Shown piece after piece: positions 1-7,119 of a stretch of DNA of 13,014 nt. Numbering within the stretch: position 1 is the first letter of the stretch; each line of letters starts with the position of its first letter. Where the stretch lies: NCBI GenBank assembly GCA_047616645.1, contig JBLHIH010000112.1:1-13014 (forward strand), written 5' to 3'. Below the pieces are notes generated by a model that ran no database searches, was not told the origin of the DNA, and saw only the letters and a program-made list of their open reading frames with translations. The stretch is from JAHRVQ01 sp047616645. Lineage in GTDB: Bacteria > Pseudomonadota > Gammaproteobacteria > Pseudomonadales > Azotimanducaceae. Position numbers and translations under genes: made by a program.

Positions 1-465
1 GGGAGACTTTCCTCGAGATACGCCTTGTCGATATTCTTAACTGTCTCCCAACGTATACCCAGATGCCTAGACACCGCCTGAATGCTCATGTGACGGCACA
101 AGCCACTGATCATGCGACAGAAGCGGCGCGTGAACCGACAGCCCCTATCAACAAATTCACAATGCTCCATGCGCCGTCCTTCTTACTGGTAAACACCTGC
201 GCCAACTCAAGCTCGATGACGCAAGGGTAGCCAAACAGCGGGACATCTCTGACCTGTCGGCGGACATGTTGATTAATGCCACCCTTCTTTCCCGTCACGG
301 GGTCTACTGCCTGCCTGCGCCGATCACGACTGCAATGAATGACAAATTGCTGTCCCTGTTCGTCCAGTATTATCTGATTGACGCGCTGCCCCTTGAGGCC
401 CAATATTCCCTTCTGGATGTCGATTCCATATGCCTGTGCTATGTAGAGTGTTAGAAGCCTTACAT
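1..465 (-). pseudogene. ISL3-family transposase, N-terminal part, frame broken and cut by window edge
   Basis: The minus strand encodes what looks like the N-terminal half of an ISL3-type transposase. From about 458 down to 176 one frame reads through a Cys/Arg-rich stretch (HCSRDRRRQAVDPVTGKK) and then RRQVRDVPLFGYPC, which resembles the zinc-binding and following region of this family. From about 174 to 1 the homology continues in a different frame (RRMEHCEFVDRGCRFTRRF, then SGLCRHMSIQAVSRHLGI and WETVKNIDKAYLE), which fits the helix-turn-helix region. One missing base near 174-175 (GGACGGCGC on the minus strand) explains the shift. No ATG lies in the first frame. An ATG at 463-465 would be in frame only if one more base were restored just after it, so a second deletion is possible. 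The catalytic domain lies beyond base 1. The family call comes from remembered motifs; the two-frame structure is seen directly. A sequencing error at 174-175 is the main alternative to true decay. Confidence 0.7.
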
Positions 466-508
466 ATCAACAAATTGTGTGAGAATCGGCATCCTTTTTT
501 ATTCATAG

Positions 509-523
509 GGCCGGAGAAGAACC
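509..523 (-). repeat. Candidate terminal inverted repeat of the ISL3-type element
   Basis: Read on the minus strand this is GGTTCTTCTCCGGCC, which matches the GG-TCTTC start typical of ISL3-family ends. It lies about 45 bases upstream of the transposase reading frame, where the left end of such an element is expected. The other end is outside the window, so the repeat pairing and the target duplication (8 bp in this family, which would start at about 524) cannot be tested here. Confidence 0.45.
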
Positions 524-663
524 GGGCAGCAGTGACATTATGTAAATAAATCAAGTGCTTAAAGGATGTTTTGGTAAGTTGTATTCATTCAATAAGGCTA
601 AGTACTTATTGGGACGAAGTACGTGTTTTTGGTACAAAAAATCCAACGTTATTTTAGTAACAT

Positions 664-1314
664 CTATACCCTGTTTGTAGGGTCCAGTTCATTCGTTGTT
701 GAAATGCTAACTTCGTCTTCAAGAGGTATGCTCCAAAAGTGACCCATATTGCGAATATGCAGAAGCATCATGTTGTCGTGGTCGCCGTAACTCGTCCAGC
801 GTTGTTGTTGGACAATACCGGCTATATTTGCGGAAACTGAGGTAGCACACTTCAATTTTTGTGCCCAGTGCGTGGCTGTTTTAGTTGCAGGCGGCATGTT
901 AAGAGAAGAATTTTGGATTTGTAATAGACCGCCGCGAGTAGGTGCGAAGGGATCTGAATCGCCATATATGAAAAGTGATTTAGTCGGTAATTTTTTACTG
1001 TTATATGGTGCGAAAAGCTGGCCGGATACTGTCGCGACGTCAGTAATTTCATGTTGTGATTCAACGGCGAGGCGCAGGGCCATATGTGCGCCAGTCCCCA
1101 ATCCCGCGACGAAAACTTGCTTGAAATTGGTTTGTTTTTTTGCCTTATTGATCACTTTATCAATAAATTTAATATCGTCAATTTCTAAGGGAGGAGAAAT
1201 GCTTCCGTCGTTGAAGCTATATCCCATTGCATCGGATGTTTGGCATCCAGCCAGCGAAGTAAGCATAAAAACCACCACCATTAACTTGGTGAAACTCAAA
1301 TGGTCAATAGGCAT
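664..1314 (-). CDS. Lipoprotein related to LpqC/PHB-depolymerase-type hydrolases, apparently without catalytic serine
   Basis: A 216-residue protein with a lipoprotein signal peptide: Lys at 10, hydrophobic 11-22 and lipobox LAGC with the lipidated Cys at 24. The rest resembles the C-terminal two thirds of polyhydroxybutyrate-depolymerase/LpqC-like alpha/beta hydrolases: a DDIKFIDKVI helix (46-55), the nucleophile-elbow region VFVAGLGTGAHMALRL, the strand with the acid residue (LFIYGDSDPFAP) and the histidine motif RNMGHFWS. At the elbow the usual GLSxG is GLGTG (71-75), so Gly 73 replaces the nucleophile Ser. The part of the fold before DDIKF, which carries the oxyanion-hole motif, is missing: only about 20 residues separate the lipobox from it. 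The start at 1314 is chosen because it gives a clean signal peptide and has GGAG 10 bases upstream; an in-frame start at 1377 would add 21 residues. It is either a non-catalytic derivative or a decaying gene, although the frame is intact. It lies next to the broken insertion sequence. Confidence 0.7.
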   Translation of the reverse strand: MPIDHLSFTKLMVVVFMLTSLAGCQTSDAMGYSFNDGSISPPLEIDDIKFIDKVINKAKKQTNFKQVFVAGLGTGAHMALRLAVESQHEITDVATVSGQLFAPYNSKKLPTKSLFIYGDSDPFAPTRGGLLQIQNSSLNMPPATKTATHWAQKLKCATSVSANIAGIVQQQRWTSYGDHDNMMLLHIRNMGHFWSIPLEDEVSISTTNELDPTNRV

Positions 1315-1377
1315 AAAATAGTGGCTCCGATACAACTGCAGGGTATGTGCTATGAATGATGACCCATATTCCGTCAC

Positions 1378-1699
1378 TCGTTAGTAAAGATTATTGATGG
1401 GTCTTCGTACCAAGCGAGCATTGTTGGTCAATCTTTGGCCATTGATCTGACAGCGAGAGACATTAAATCGGACTTTTGGTAGAAGTGGATAAAAAAGAGC
1501 AGGTATGTCCAAAATGGGTCATTATGGTCTTCGCAAGAGGTAGTGTTAAGTGATAATTGTCCTGTACTAAACTTGCAGCCCCCATCACTCTAAAGTAGCA
1601 TCACCCGTACTCAAAATAATTACCTTGAATAAGAAGTTTTGGGCAAACTACAAAAAGACAACAAAAAGACAATAAAAAGACAATAAAAGGGATGGGTTC
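1378..1699. other. Intergenic region before the quinoprotein operon
   Basis: These 322 bases lie between two divergent genes and must hold the promoters of both. I see no convincing coding frame, no RNA gene and no strong sigma70 promoter. The only clear structure is the 11-bp tandem repeat at the right end (1652-1684). Confidence 0.5.
1652..1684 (+). repeat. Three tandem 11-bp repeats just before the alcohol dehydrogenase start
   Basis: AAAAAGACAAC at 1652-1662, then AAAAAGACAAT at 1663-1673 and 1674-1684: three head-to-tail units with one base difference. A fourth partial unit (AAAA) runs into the GGGATGGG stretch that serves as ribosome binding site for the ATG at 1700. The array therefore lies in the leader or promoter, where copy number could change spacing or an A-rich translation enhancer. 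Confidence 0.9.
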
Positions 1700-3922
1700 A
1701 TGAAAAATGCAATACTGATTGGTATTGGCTTGATAAGCATTGTCGTGCTTGTTTATGTCTTCAAAGGAGAAAATCCTTCGGTAGAAAAATCACCAGAACC
1801 TATTTCATTTGCAGACCACATCAAGTCGGTGACTGCAACAATGGATCAAAACAGAATAGAATCAGCAGAAACAGAACCACAGAACTGGTTGGCTCATGGT
1901 CGAACTTATGACGAAGGCCGATTCAGTCCGTTAACGAAGGTTAATGCTGATAATGTGTCTGAGCTTGGCTTGGTATGGTACTTCGATACAGGTGCAAAGC
2001 GTGGATTAGAAGCGTCTCCTATTGTCATCGATGGTGTTATGTATACCACCGGCATCTGGAGTGTTGTTTATGCCCATAATGCAAAAACTGGAGAATTGAT
2101 CTGGACCCACGATCCTAAAGTTCCGAAATCATGGGGTTCAAATGCTTGCTGTGATGTTGTTAATCGTGGCGTGGCAGTCTGGAAGGGTAGAGTCTATGTC
2201 GGCACGCTAGATGGTCGATTGGTGGCACTCGATGCCGTCACTGGTAAAGTGCACTGGGATGTTAATACTATTGATCGAACGCGACCGTACACAATTACAG
2301 GAGCGCCTCGCATAGTAAAAGATAAAGTTATCATAGGTAACGGAGGTGCTGAGTACGGCGTTCGAGGTTACGTAACCGCTTATAATACCGAAACCGGAGC
2401 TGAAGAGTGGCGGTTCTACACAGTGCCAGGAGATCCCGTTGATGGATATACTTCCCCAGCAATGGAGGCAGCCGCTAAAACATGGACAGGTGATTGGTGG
2501 AAGATCGGGGGTGGTGGAACCGTATGGGATTCAATGGCTTACGATCCTGAGGCTAACCTGCTTTATATTGGCGTTGGCAATGGCTCTCCTTGGAATCAAA
2601 TTGTTAGAAGTCCTGGAGGAGGGGATAATCTTTACCTTTCATCGATTGTTGCGCTGAATCCAGATACTGGCGAATACGTTTGGCACTATCAAACAACACC
2701 TGGTGATACTTGGGACTACACTGCCACCCAACACATGATATTGACCGAGCTCACGATAAATGGTGAGGAACGCAAGGTCATTATGCAGGCGCCTAAGAAT
2801 GGTTTTTTCTATGTTCTTGATCGAATTACCGGTGAGTTCATTTCCGCCAAACCTTATATTCCCATCACTTGGGCGACCCATGTTGATCCAGAGAGTGGAC
2901 GGCCAGTGGAAACACCCAACGCGCGGTATCAAGCAGCAAACCCACTTTCAGCACTTACCCCAGAACAACAAATAGCGGCGCTTAAGTCATTGACCGATGA
3001 TCAACTTGAAACTGCTTTTCACAAGCCATCTCCCTACGGTGGTCACAATTGGCATCCAATGTCGTACAGTCCTGATACTGGGTTGGTTTATATTCCTGCT
3101 TTGGACATCCCTTTTGCTTATGGCAATGAACCACAATTTCATTACGAAGAGGGAAAATGGAATCTATCAATCGATTGGCAACTTAATGCACCAGTCGACG
3201 ATAAAGCCTTGGCGGAAAGAATTGACGGCATGGTGAGGGGTTATGTTTCTGCGTGGGATCCGATCAAGCAAAAAGAAGTATGGCGTATACAACATGCAGG
3301 ATCATGGAATGGCGGCATGTTATCAACGGCTGGCAATCTGATATTTCAGGGAACGTCCCAAGGAAAAATTAAAGCGTATCGCGCCGATACAGGGGAAGAA
3401 TTATGGTCCACTTCCTCACAAACCGGCGTCATTGCACCGCCGGTTTCTTATGCTATCGATGGTGAACAATATATTACTGTAGTGGCGGGATGGGGCGGTG
3501 CATTTGCGCTAGCAGCAGGGGGCTCAGCTGAAGCGTTAAAACAAAAAAGCATTGGTCGAATTCTGACATACAAACTTGGAGGTAAATTAAAATTGCCAGC
3601 GATGGCGCCGGATGCGCCTATTCCAGCGCCACCAGCGCTAACCGCCAGTACTGAACAAATAGCCCATGGCAAGGTGATGTACCATCAATATTGTGGAGTT
3701 TGTCATGGCCCGGGTGTGAAGAGTGGTGGAGTGATTGCAGATTTACGCCATATGTACCCTGCTAAACATCAGGTATTTAAAGAGATTGTACTTGACGGGA
3801 TTCTCAAGGATATAGGCATGGTGAGTTTTTCTGATGTATTAACCGAGGATGATGCTGCGGCGGTACAAGGGTATATTATTTCTGAAGCCCACAATCTACA
3901 AAAAGAGTTAGGTAATGAATAA
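1700..3922 (+). CDS. PQQ-dependent quinohemoprotein alcohol dehydrogenase (type II-like)
   Basis: A 740-residue periplasmic quinohemoprotein that should oxidise alcohols with PQQ and pass electrons to its own heme c. Residues 4-21 are a hydrophobic signal or anchor segment. The eight-bladed propeller follows, with the adjacent Cys150-Cys151 pair that contacts PQQ, the GGGGTVWDSMAYD and GVGNGSPWN blade motifs, and PGDTWDYTATQ with Asp339 at the catalytic base position. Position +2 from that Asp is Thr, not Asp, which points to a calcium enzyme, not a lanthanide one. A Pro-rich linker (AMAPDAPIPAPPA) joins it to a cytochrome c domain with CGVCH (665-669) and a likely axial Met in GMVSFSDVL. Both domains and the total length fit type II quinohemoprotein alcohol dehydrogenases. 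Substrate cannot be read from the sequence. The stop overlaps the next start by 8 bases, so the two genes are surely co-transcribed. No PQQ biosynthesis genes are in the window. Confidence 0.92.
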   Translation: MKNAILIGIGLISIVVLVYVFKGENPSVEKSPEPISFADHIKSVTATMDQNRIESAETEPQNWLAHGRTYDEGRFSPLTKVNADNVSELGLVWYFDTGAKRGLEASPIVIDGVMYTTGIWSVVYAHNAKTGELIWTHDPKVPKSWGSNACCDVVNRGVAVWKGRVYVGTLDGRLVALDAVTGKVHWDVNTIDRTRPYTITGAPRIVKDKVIIGNGGAEYGVRGYVTAYNTETGAEEWRFYTVPGDPVDGYTSPAMEAAAKTWTGDWWKIGGGGTVWDSMAYDPEANLLYIGVGNGSPWNQIVRSPGGGDNLYLSSIVALNPDTGEYVWHYQTTPGDTWDYTATQHMILTELTINGEERKVIMQAPKNGFFYVLDRITGEFISAKPYIPITWATHVDPESGRPVETPNARYQAANPLSALTPEQQIAALKSLTDDQLETAFHKPSPYGGHNWHPMSYSPDTGLVYIPALDIPFAYGNEPQFHYEEGKWNLSIDWQLNAPVDDKALAERIDGMVRGYVSAWDPIKQKEVWRIQHAGSWNGGMLSTAGNLIFQGTSQGKIKAYRADTGEELWSTSSQTGVIAPPVSYAIDGEQYITVVAGWGGAFALAAGGSAEALKQKSIGRILTYKLGGKLKLPAMAPDAPIPAPPALTASTEQIAHGKVMYHQYCGVCHGPGVKSGGVIADLRHMYPAKHQVFKEIVLDGILKDIGMVSFSDVLTEDDAAAVQGYIISEAHNLQKELGNE

Positions 3923-5396
3923 AGTAGCTAAAATAGCAGCATACCTAACTGGGTTTTTTACCCTTGTGATATTAGTTCTGTATGTTGTGATTCGGATGTA
4001 CGTGGGTGCTGTAAATACCCCTCTAAAAGGCAATTCAATAGATCCTAGTCTCATCGGACAACAGATTACGGTGCCTGAAGGTTTTGCGATAAGCATCTAT
4101 GCTGAATTGGAAAATGCAAGAGTCTTGCGATTTTCCCGTAGAGGGGATCTGCTAGTTGCGACACCTAATTTGGATAAAATTGAGCTCTTGCATCGAGACA
4201 AAAACGATGATGGCAAAGCTGATGGAAGTAGTACATTGCTCGAGGGCTTAAACGGCCCAAATGGTGTAGATTTTTATGAAGACTGGTTGTATGTTGCAGA
4301 AACTGACGCCATTGGCCGAATTAAATTTGATCACGATTCTGGACAAACAATAGGTGAGTATGAGCGGATAGTCACTGGGCTATCTGGTGGTGAAAACCAT
4401 TGGCGGAAAACCCTCCGCTTTGGCCCCGATGGATTGATGTATGTCACCATGGGCTCGTCATGTAACGTTTGCATTGAAGAAGATGAAAGGCGAGCTAGCA
4501 TGGTTCGCTACTCGCCCGATGGAAGCAATGAGGAAATATTTGCGAGGGGTTTGAGAAATAGCGCCGGCTTTGATTGGTCTCCACTTGATGGTCAAATTTA
4601 CGCAACTGACAATGGTAGGGATATGTTAGGTGATGAATTTCCTCCTTGTGAGCTTAATCTTGTCGAAGAGGGTAATCATTATGGTTGGCCTTATGCTAAT
4701 GGTGACAAAATAGCGGATCCTGATTTTGGCGAGGGTAACGAAAAAATTGTGAACGCGTCAATGCCGCCAGTATTTTATTTTGATCCTCACAATGCACCCC
4801 TCGGCATCTCCTTTATTCAGGGTGACCACCTACCAAAAGAATACCAAGGTGCCGCCATTGTAGCTTTGCACGGGTCCTGGAATCGTAGTCAGAAAGATGG
4901 TTATAAAGTGGTTTCGCTACATTGGAATAGCGACGGAGAAATTGAATCCAAAGATTTTGTTAAAGGCTTTCTATTAGATGACAATGTTGTCGGTCGACCC
5001 GCAGAAATTGTCCAAGGTCCGGACGGGGCAGTATACATATCTGATGATTATGCAGGTGCGATCTACAGGGTGGCCTATGGCGAGTCCCAAACAGTACAGT
5101 TAGCCGCGCCGGCCAGTGCATTCACAGCAGAGAATACCCTGTCCGCCCTTAGCGAACCTGAACTTTTATCGATGAATGCACAAGGAGAAAGCCTCTATAA
5201 CGCCAATGGATGTGTAGCATGCCATGCAGATGATGGTAGATCACTGAAGACTTTAGAGAGTCTAGGTAGTAAGTATGATCTTGATACTATGTCAGAATAT
5301 ATTCGGCGGCCTAATTCGCCGATGCCTATTTTTCCGTTCAGTGATGAGCAAAGGCGAGCCTTAAGTGCCTACCTAATTGGTAAATATCCTGGGTAG
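3915..5396 (+). CDS. PQQ-dependent sugar/sorbosone dehydrogenase-like protein with C-terminal cytochrome c
   Basis: A 493-residue quinoprotein of the soluble glucose/L-sorbosone dehydrogenase type. Residues 8-28 form a signal or anchor helix, so the protein acts in the periplasm. The six-bladed propeller motifs are clear: GPNGVDFYEDWLYVAET, GGENHW with His162 at the likely catalytic position, RFGPDGLMYVTMGSSCNVC, ARGLRNSAGFDW, YATDNGRDMLGDEFPP (Ca/PQQ region) and ALHGSWNRSQKDGYKV. A cytochrome c domain follows, with CVACH at 433-437 and a possible axial Met in NSPMPIF. The ATG lies inside the end of the alcohol dehydrogenase gene, after GTTAGGT, which suggests translational coupling. The pairing suggests sequential oxidation, with the aldehyde made by the first enzyme used by the second, or a shared electron path; this is inference. 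Aldose or pyranose dehydrogenase activity is an alternative. Confidence 0.88.
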   Translation: MNKVAKIAAYLTGFFTLVILVLYVVIRMYVGAVNTPLKGNSIDPSLIGQQITVPEGFAISIYAELENARVLRFSRRGDLLVATPNLDKIELLHRDKNDDGKADGSSTLLEGLNGPNGVDFYEDWLYVAETDAIGRIKFDHDSGQTIGEYERIVTGLSGGENHWRKTLRFGPDGLMYVTMGSSCNVCIEEDERRASMVRYSPDGSNEEIFARGLRNSAGFDWSPLDGQIYATDNGRDMLGDEFPPCELNLVEEGNHYGWPYANGDKIADPDFGEGNEKIVNASMPPVFYFDPHNAPLGISFIQGDHLPKEYQGAAIVALHGSWNRSQKDGYKVVSLHWNSDGEIESKDFVKGFLLDDNVVGRPAEIVQGPDGAVYISDDYAGAIYRVAYGESQTVQLAAPASAFTAENTLSALSEPELLSMNAQGESLYNANGCVACHADDGRSLKTLESLGSKYDLDTMSEYIRRPNSPMPIFPFSDEQRRALSAYLIGKYPG

Positions 5397-5409
5397 CGTG
5401 GCTTAAGCG

Positions 5410-5697
5410 CTATGTTGTCAGCTCTAACATGGTTATTTTTTCTGAGCCTTCTAACATGGGTGTGATTTCAGAGATGACATTTCTTCGCTCATCTGAATGG
5501 AGCCAGTTGTCCCAATGTTCTTTAGAAGTCCATTTTGACATGACAATACGTCGATTAGGGTTTCTGGAGTCCTTTAATGATTCACCAGATATACAGCCAG
5601 GCGCTTTTGTGACGGTACTTACGGTACGCTTGATAGTACAATCGTAATAATGTTCTAGTCCTTCAGCAATGCGCCTTTCAATTAGTACTCGAATCAT
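5410..5697 (-). CDS. Small antibiotic-biosynthesis-monooxygenase (ABM)-fold protein
   Basis: A 95-residue protein with the plan of the ABM dimeric alpha/beta barrel family: an N-terminal strand MIRVLIERRIAEG, a helix, a central strand, then the typical IVMSKWTSKEHWDNWLHSDER and a last strand KITMLELTT. Members include small monooxygenases and heme-degrading enzymes, but most are of unknown function and nothing here points to a substrate. I chose the start at 5697 because family members begin at this strand; AGG lies 13 bases upstream. A start at 5730 (AAGAG upstream) would add 11 basic residues. It faces the quinoprotein operon tail to tail with only 13 bases between the stops, and no clear terminator is present in that gap. 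Confidence 0.7.
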   Translation of the reverse strand: MIRVLIERRIAEGLEHYYDCTIKRTVSTVTKAPGCISGESLKDSRNPNRRIVMSKWTSKEHWDNWLHSDERRNVISEITPMLEGSEKITMLELTT

Positions 5698-5747
5698 TTT
5701 AAATTGTTTACCTAAAAATTTGCTGCGCATTATACTCTTGATGCTAA

Positions 5748-5777
5748 GGATCCTGTCAATGCGGATCCCGTCAATGT
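5748..5777 (+). repeat. Tandem 15-bp duplication upstream of the tusA-like operon
   Basis: GGATCCTGTCAATGC (5748-5762) is followed at once by GGATCCCGTCAATGT (5763-5777), with 13 of 15 bases identical. It lies between the ABM gene and the TusA-like gene, 45 bases before the latter's start, so it is in the shared divergent promoter or leader. Confidence 0.85.
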
Positions 5778-5821
5778 GCTGGATATGTGTCTAAAGTTAT
5801 CTTGTTTGAATTGAGCGATGT

Positions 5822-6073
5822 ATGTCAGAAAAACCATACCCACCTGCTGAAGTAGATGTAAACGTTGATGCCAGAGGGCTGAAGTGTCCGGAGCCTCTAA
5901 TGTTAGTGAGAAATAAAATGATGGATATGGAGAGTGGACAAATCATTAAAATTTTAGCAACTGATCCATCAACGTCTTGGGATTTTCCTAATTTTTGTAA
6001 ATTTCTCAGTCACGAGATGCTTCACAGTGATACCGAGGATGGGGAATACCAATACTGGATTCGTAAAAAGTGA
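5822..6073 (+). CDS. tusA: TusA-family sulfurtransferase
   Basis: An 83-residue TusA/SirA/YedF-type protein. It shows the defining motif DARGLKCPEPLMLVRNKM with the persulfide-carrying Cys22 in CPEP, and the conserved second half DPSTSWDFPNFCKFL. In the family this cysteine receives sulfur from IscS and passes it on for tRNA 2-thiouridine synthesis, or to other sulfur pathways. Length is normal (TusA is about 81 residues). The second half fits TusA proper better than YedF, hence the symbol, but the wider family is diverse. The start has only a weak Shine-Dalgarno (TTGAG). It is the first gene of a four-gene operon, with 13 bases to the next start. Confidence 0.82.
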   Translation: MSEKPYPPAEVDVNVDARGLKCPEPLMLVRNKMMDMESGQIIKILATDPSTSWDFPNFCKFLSHEMLHSDTEDGEYQYWIRKK

Positions 6074-6086
6074 GGTAGGAGTCGTC

Positions 6087-6584
6087 ATGTCAGAGGACCA
6101 ACATTACTATTTTGCCTACGGCAGTAACATGAACCCAGTAAGAGTTGAAAAGCGTGGTTTACACACAGGCTCTATTACCTCAGGCATCTTAGAAGGATAC
6201 TATTTATCGTTTAACAAACGATCTGTAGTTCATTCAGGTGCCGCGTCTGCAAATATAATCCAACAAACATCTCAAGCGTCGATACCTAGACGGGTTGAGG
6301 GTGTGGTTTATCAATTGGAGGATGAGCACCAAATAGAATTGATGGATCCCTTTGAAGGTTATCCTGTACGTTATGATCGAATCCTAGTAAATGTGCAGAC
6401 GCTTGAGGGTGAGAAGTCAGTATGGACTTACACGGCAAATGCAGAATATATCCAAGAAGGTTTACTGCCTAACAGATGGTACCTTGATCACTTGTTAGCG
6501 GGGAAGCCTTATCTATCAGAAAAATATTATCAAGAATTAAGAAGTACTATTTGCTTACCACATTCGGATTTTGAACCCTCTTGA
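6087..6584 (+). CDS. Gamma-glutamylcyclotransferase (GGCT/AIG2-like) family protein
   Basis: A 165-residue protein with the GGCT fold signature YFAYGSNM at 8-15, which forms the loop that binds the gamma-glutamyl group. Glu90 in DPFEGYPVRYDR matches the catalytic acid position. The motif Y-x-L-E-D-E (75-80) before it is also typical. Members release 5-oxoproline from gamma-glutamyl peptides or amines, or act on similar amides; the exact substrate is unknown. The start at 6087 is preferred because it has TAGGAG six bases upstream and puts YGSNM near the N terminus. A longer frame back to 6027 would overlap the TusA-like gene. The end overlaps or abuts the EpmC gene, depending on the start taken for that gene. 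Confidence 0.82.
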   Translation: MSEDQHYYFAYGSNMNPVRVEKRGLHTGSITSGILEGYYLSFNKRSVVHSGAASANIIQQTSQASIPRRVEGVVYQLEDEHQIELMDPFEGYPVRYDRILVNVQTLEGEKSVWTYTANAEYIQEGLLPNRWYLDHLLAGKPYLSEKYYQELRSTICLPHSDFEPS

Positions 6585-6594
6585 AAAGCCTAAA

Positions 6595-7119
6595 ATGTTA
6601 AATCATATTATTGACTCTTTTGAGAGCGAGTTTAAAGAGAGTTATCAAACAATATTGGTTGGGGGCGCTGAAGAACCCTTGTATGAACCTGGTTCTCTGC
6701 ACTTGGATACAGGTTTATCAATTGTCTATTTTAAAGAGGATTATGTCTCCAGTGCCCTGCATGAGATATCACATTGGTGCCTCGCAGGCACCTCGCGACG
6801 AAAATGTGTGGATTACGGGTATTGGTATCAATCACAAAGGAATGATCGAGACCAATCTCGATTTGAAGAAGTAGAAGTATTGCCGCAAGCGCTTGAATGG
6901 ATTTTGAGTGTTGCCGTCGGTATTCCTTTTATTGTTAGTGCTGATAATTTGAGTTTGGGTGGTGGGGACAATGAGGCTTTTAAAATTGCTGTTCAGAAAA
7001 AAGCGACGGCCTTACTTGGAGAGGGCCTGCCTAAACGAATATCCCAAATTGCCTTATTACTGTCCAAGGGTGCGGTAGACCATCTCGATAGATCAAATTA
7101 TCAGAAAGTACCAAACTGA
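6595..7119 (+). CDS. epmC: Elongation factor P hydroxylase EpmC
   Basis: A 174-residue protein matching EpmC (YfcM). It shows the metal-binding ALHEISHWCLAG (His56, Glu57, His60), then RRKCVDYGYWYQSQRNDRDQ, FEEVEVLPQALEW and VGIPFIVSADNL, in the same order and spacing as in the enterobacterial protein. EpmC hydroxylates the lysine of EF-P that EpmA and EpmB have modified with beta-lysine; EF-P relieves ribosome stalling at proline runs. A HExxH-type metal site is known for this family. The ATG at 6595 fits the usual N terminus. A TTG at 6571 would add eight residues and overlap the upstream gene by 14 bases. The upstream Shine-Dalgarno is poor, so translation may be coupled. The stop overlaps the next start by one base (TGATG). 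The epmA, epmB and efp genes are not in the window. Confidence 0.9.
   Translation: MLNHIIDSFESEFKESYQTILVGGAEEPLYEPGSLHLDTGLSIVYFKEDYVSSALHEISHWCLAGTSRRKCVDYGYWYQSQRNDRDQSRFEEVEVLPQALEWILSVAVGIPFIVSADNLSLGGGDNEAFKIAVQKKATALLGEGLPKRISQIALLLSKGAVDHLDRSNYQKVPN

Noticed and set aside
590..611. Inverted repeat CAATAAG / CTTATTG with an 8-base loop
   Set aside because: The stem is 7 bp and AT-rich and is not followed by a T run on either strand; too weak to call a terminator or a site.
872..1321. 149-codon plus-strand frame opposite the hydrolase-like lipoprotein
   Set aside because: It is fully antisense to a gene with a clear signal peptide and family motifs; its protein resembles nothing and has no plausible ribosome binding site.
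1385..1560. Possible remnant of a mobile-element ORF in the intergenic region
   Set aside because: Short stretches in all frames are broken by stops, and none matched a family I could name.
2700..2725. Lanthanide-dependent (XoxF/ExaF-type) alcohol dehydrogenase
   Set aside because: The diagnostic extra Asp two residues after the catalytic Asp339 is Thr here, so a calcium enzyme is more likely.
6027..6086. Longer start for the GGCT-like protein
   Set aside because: It would overlap the TusA-like gene by 47 bases and has no ribosome binding site, whereas 6087 has TAGGAG and a normal N terminus.
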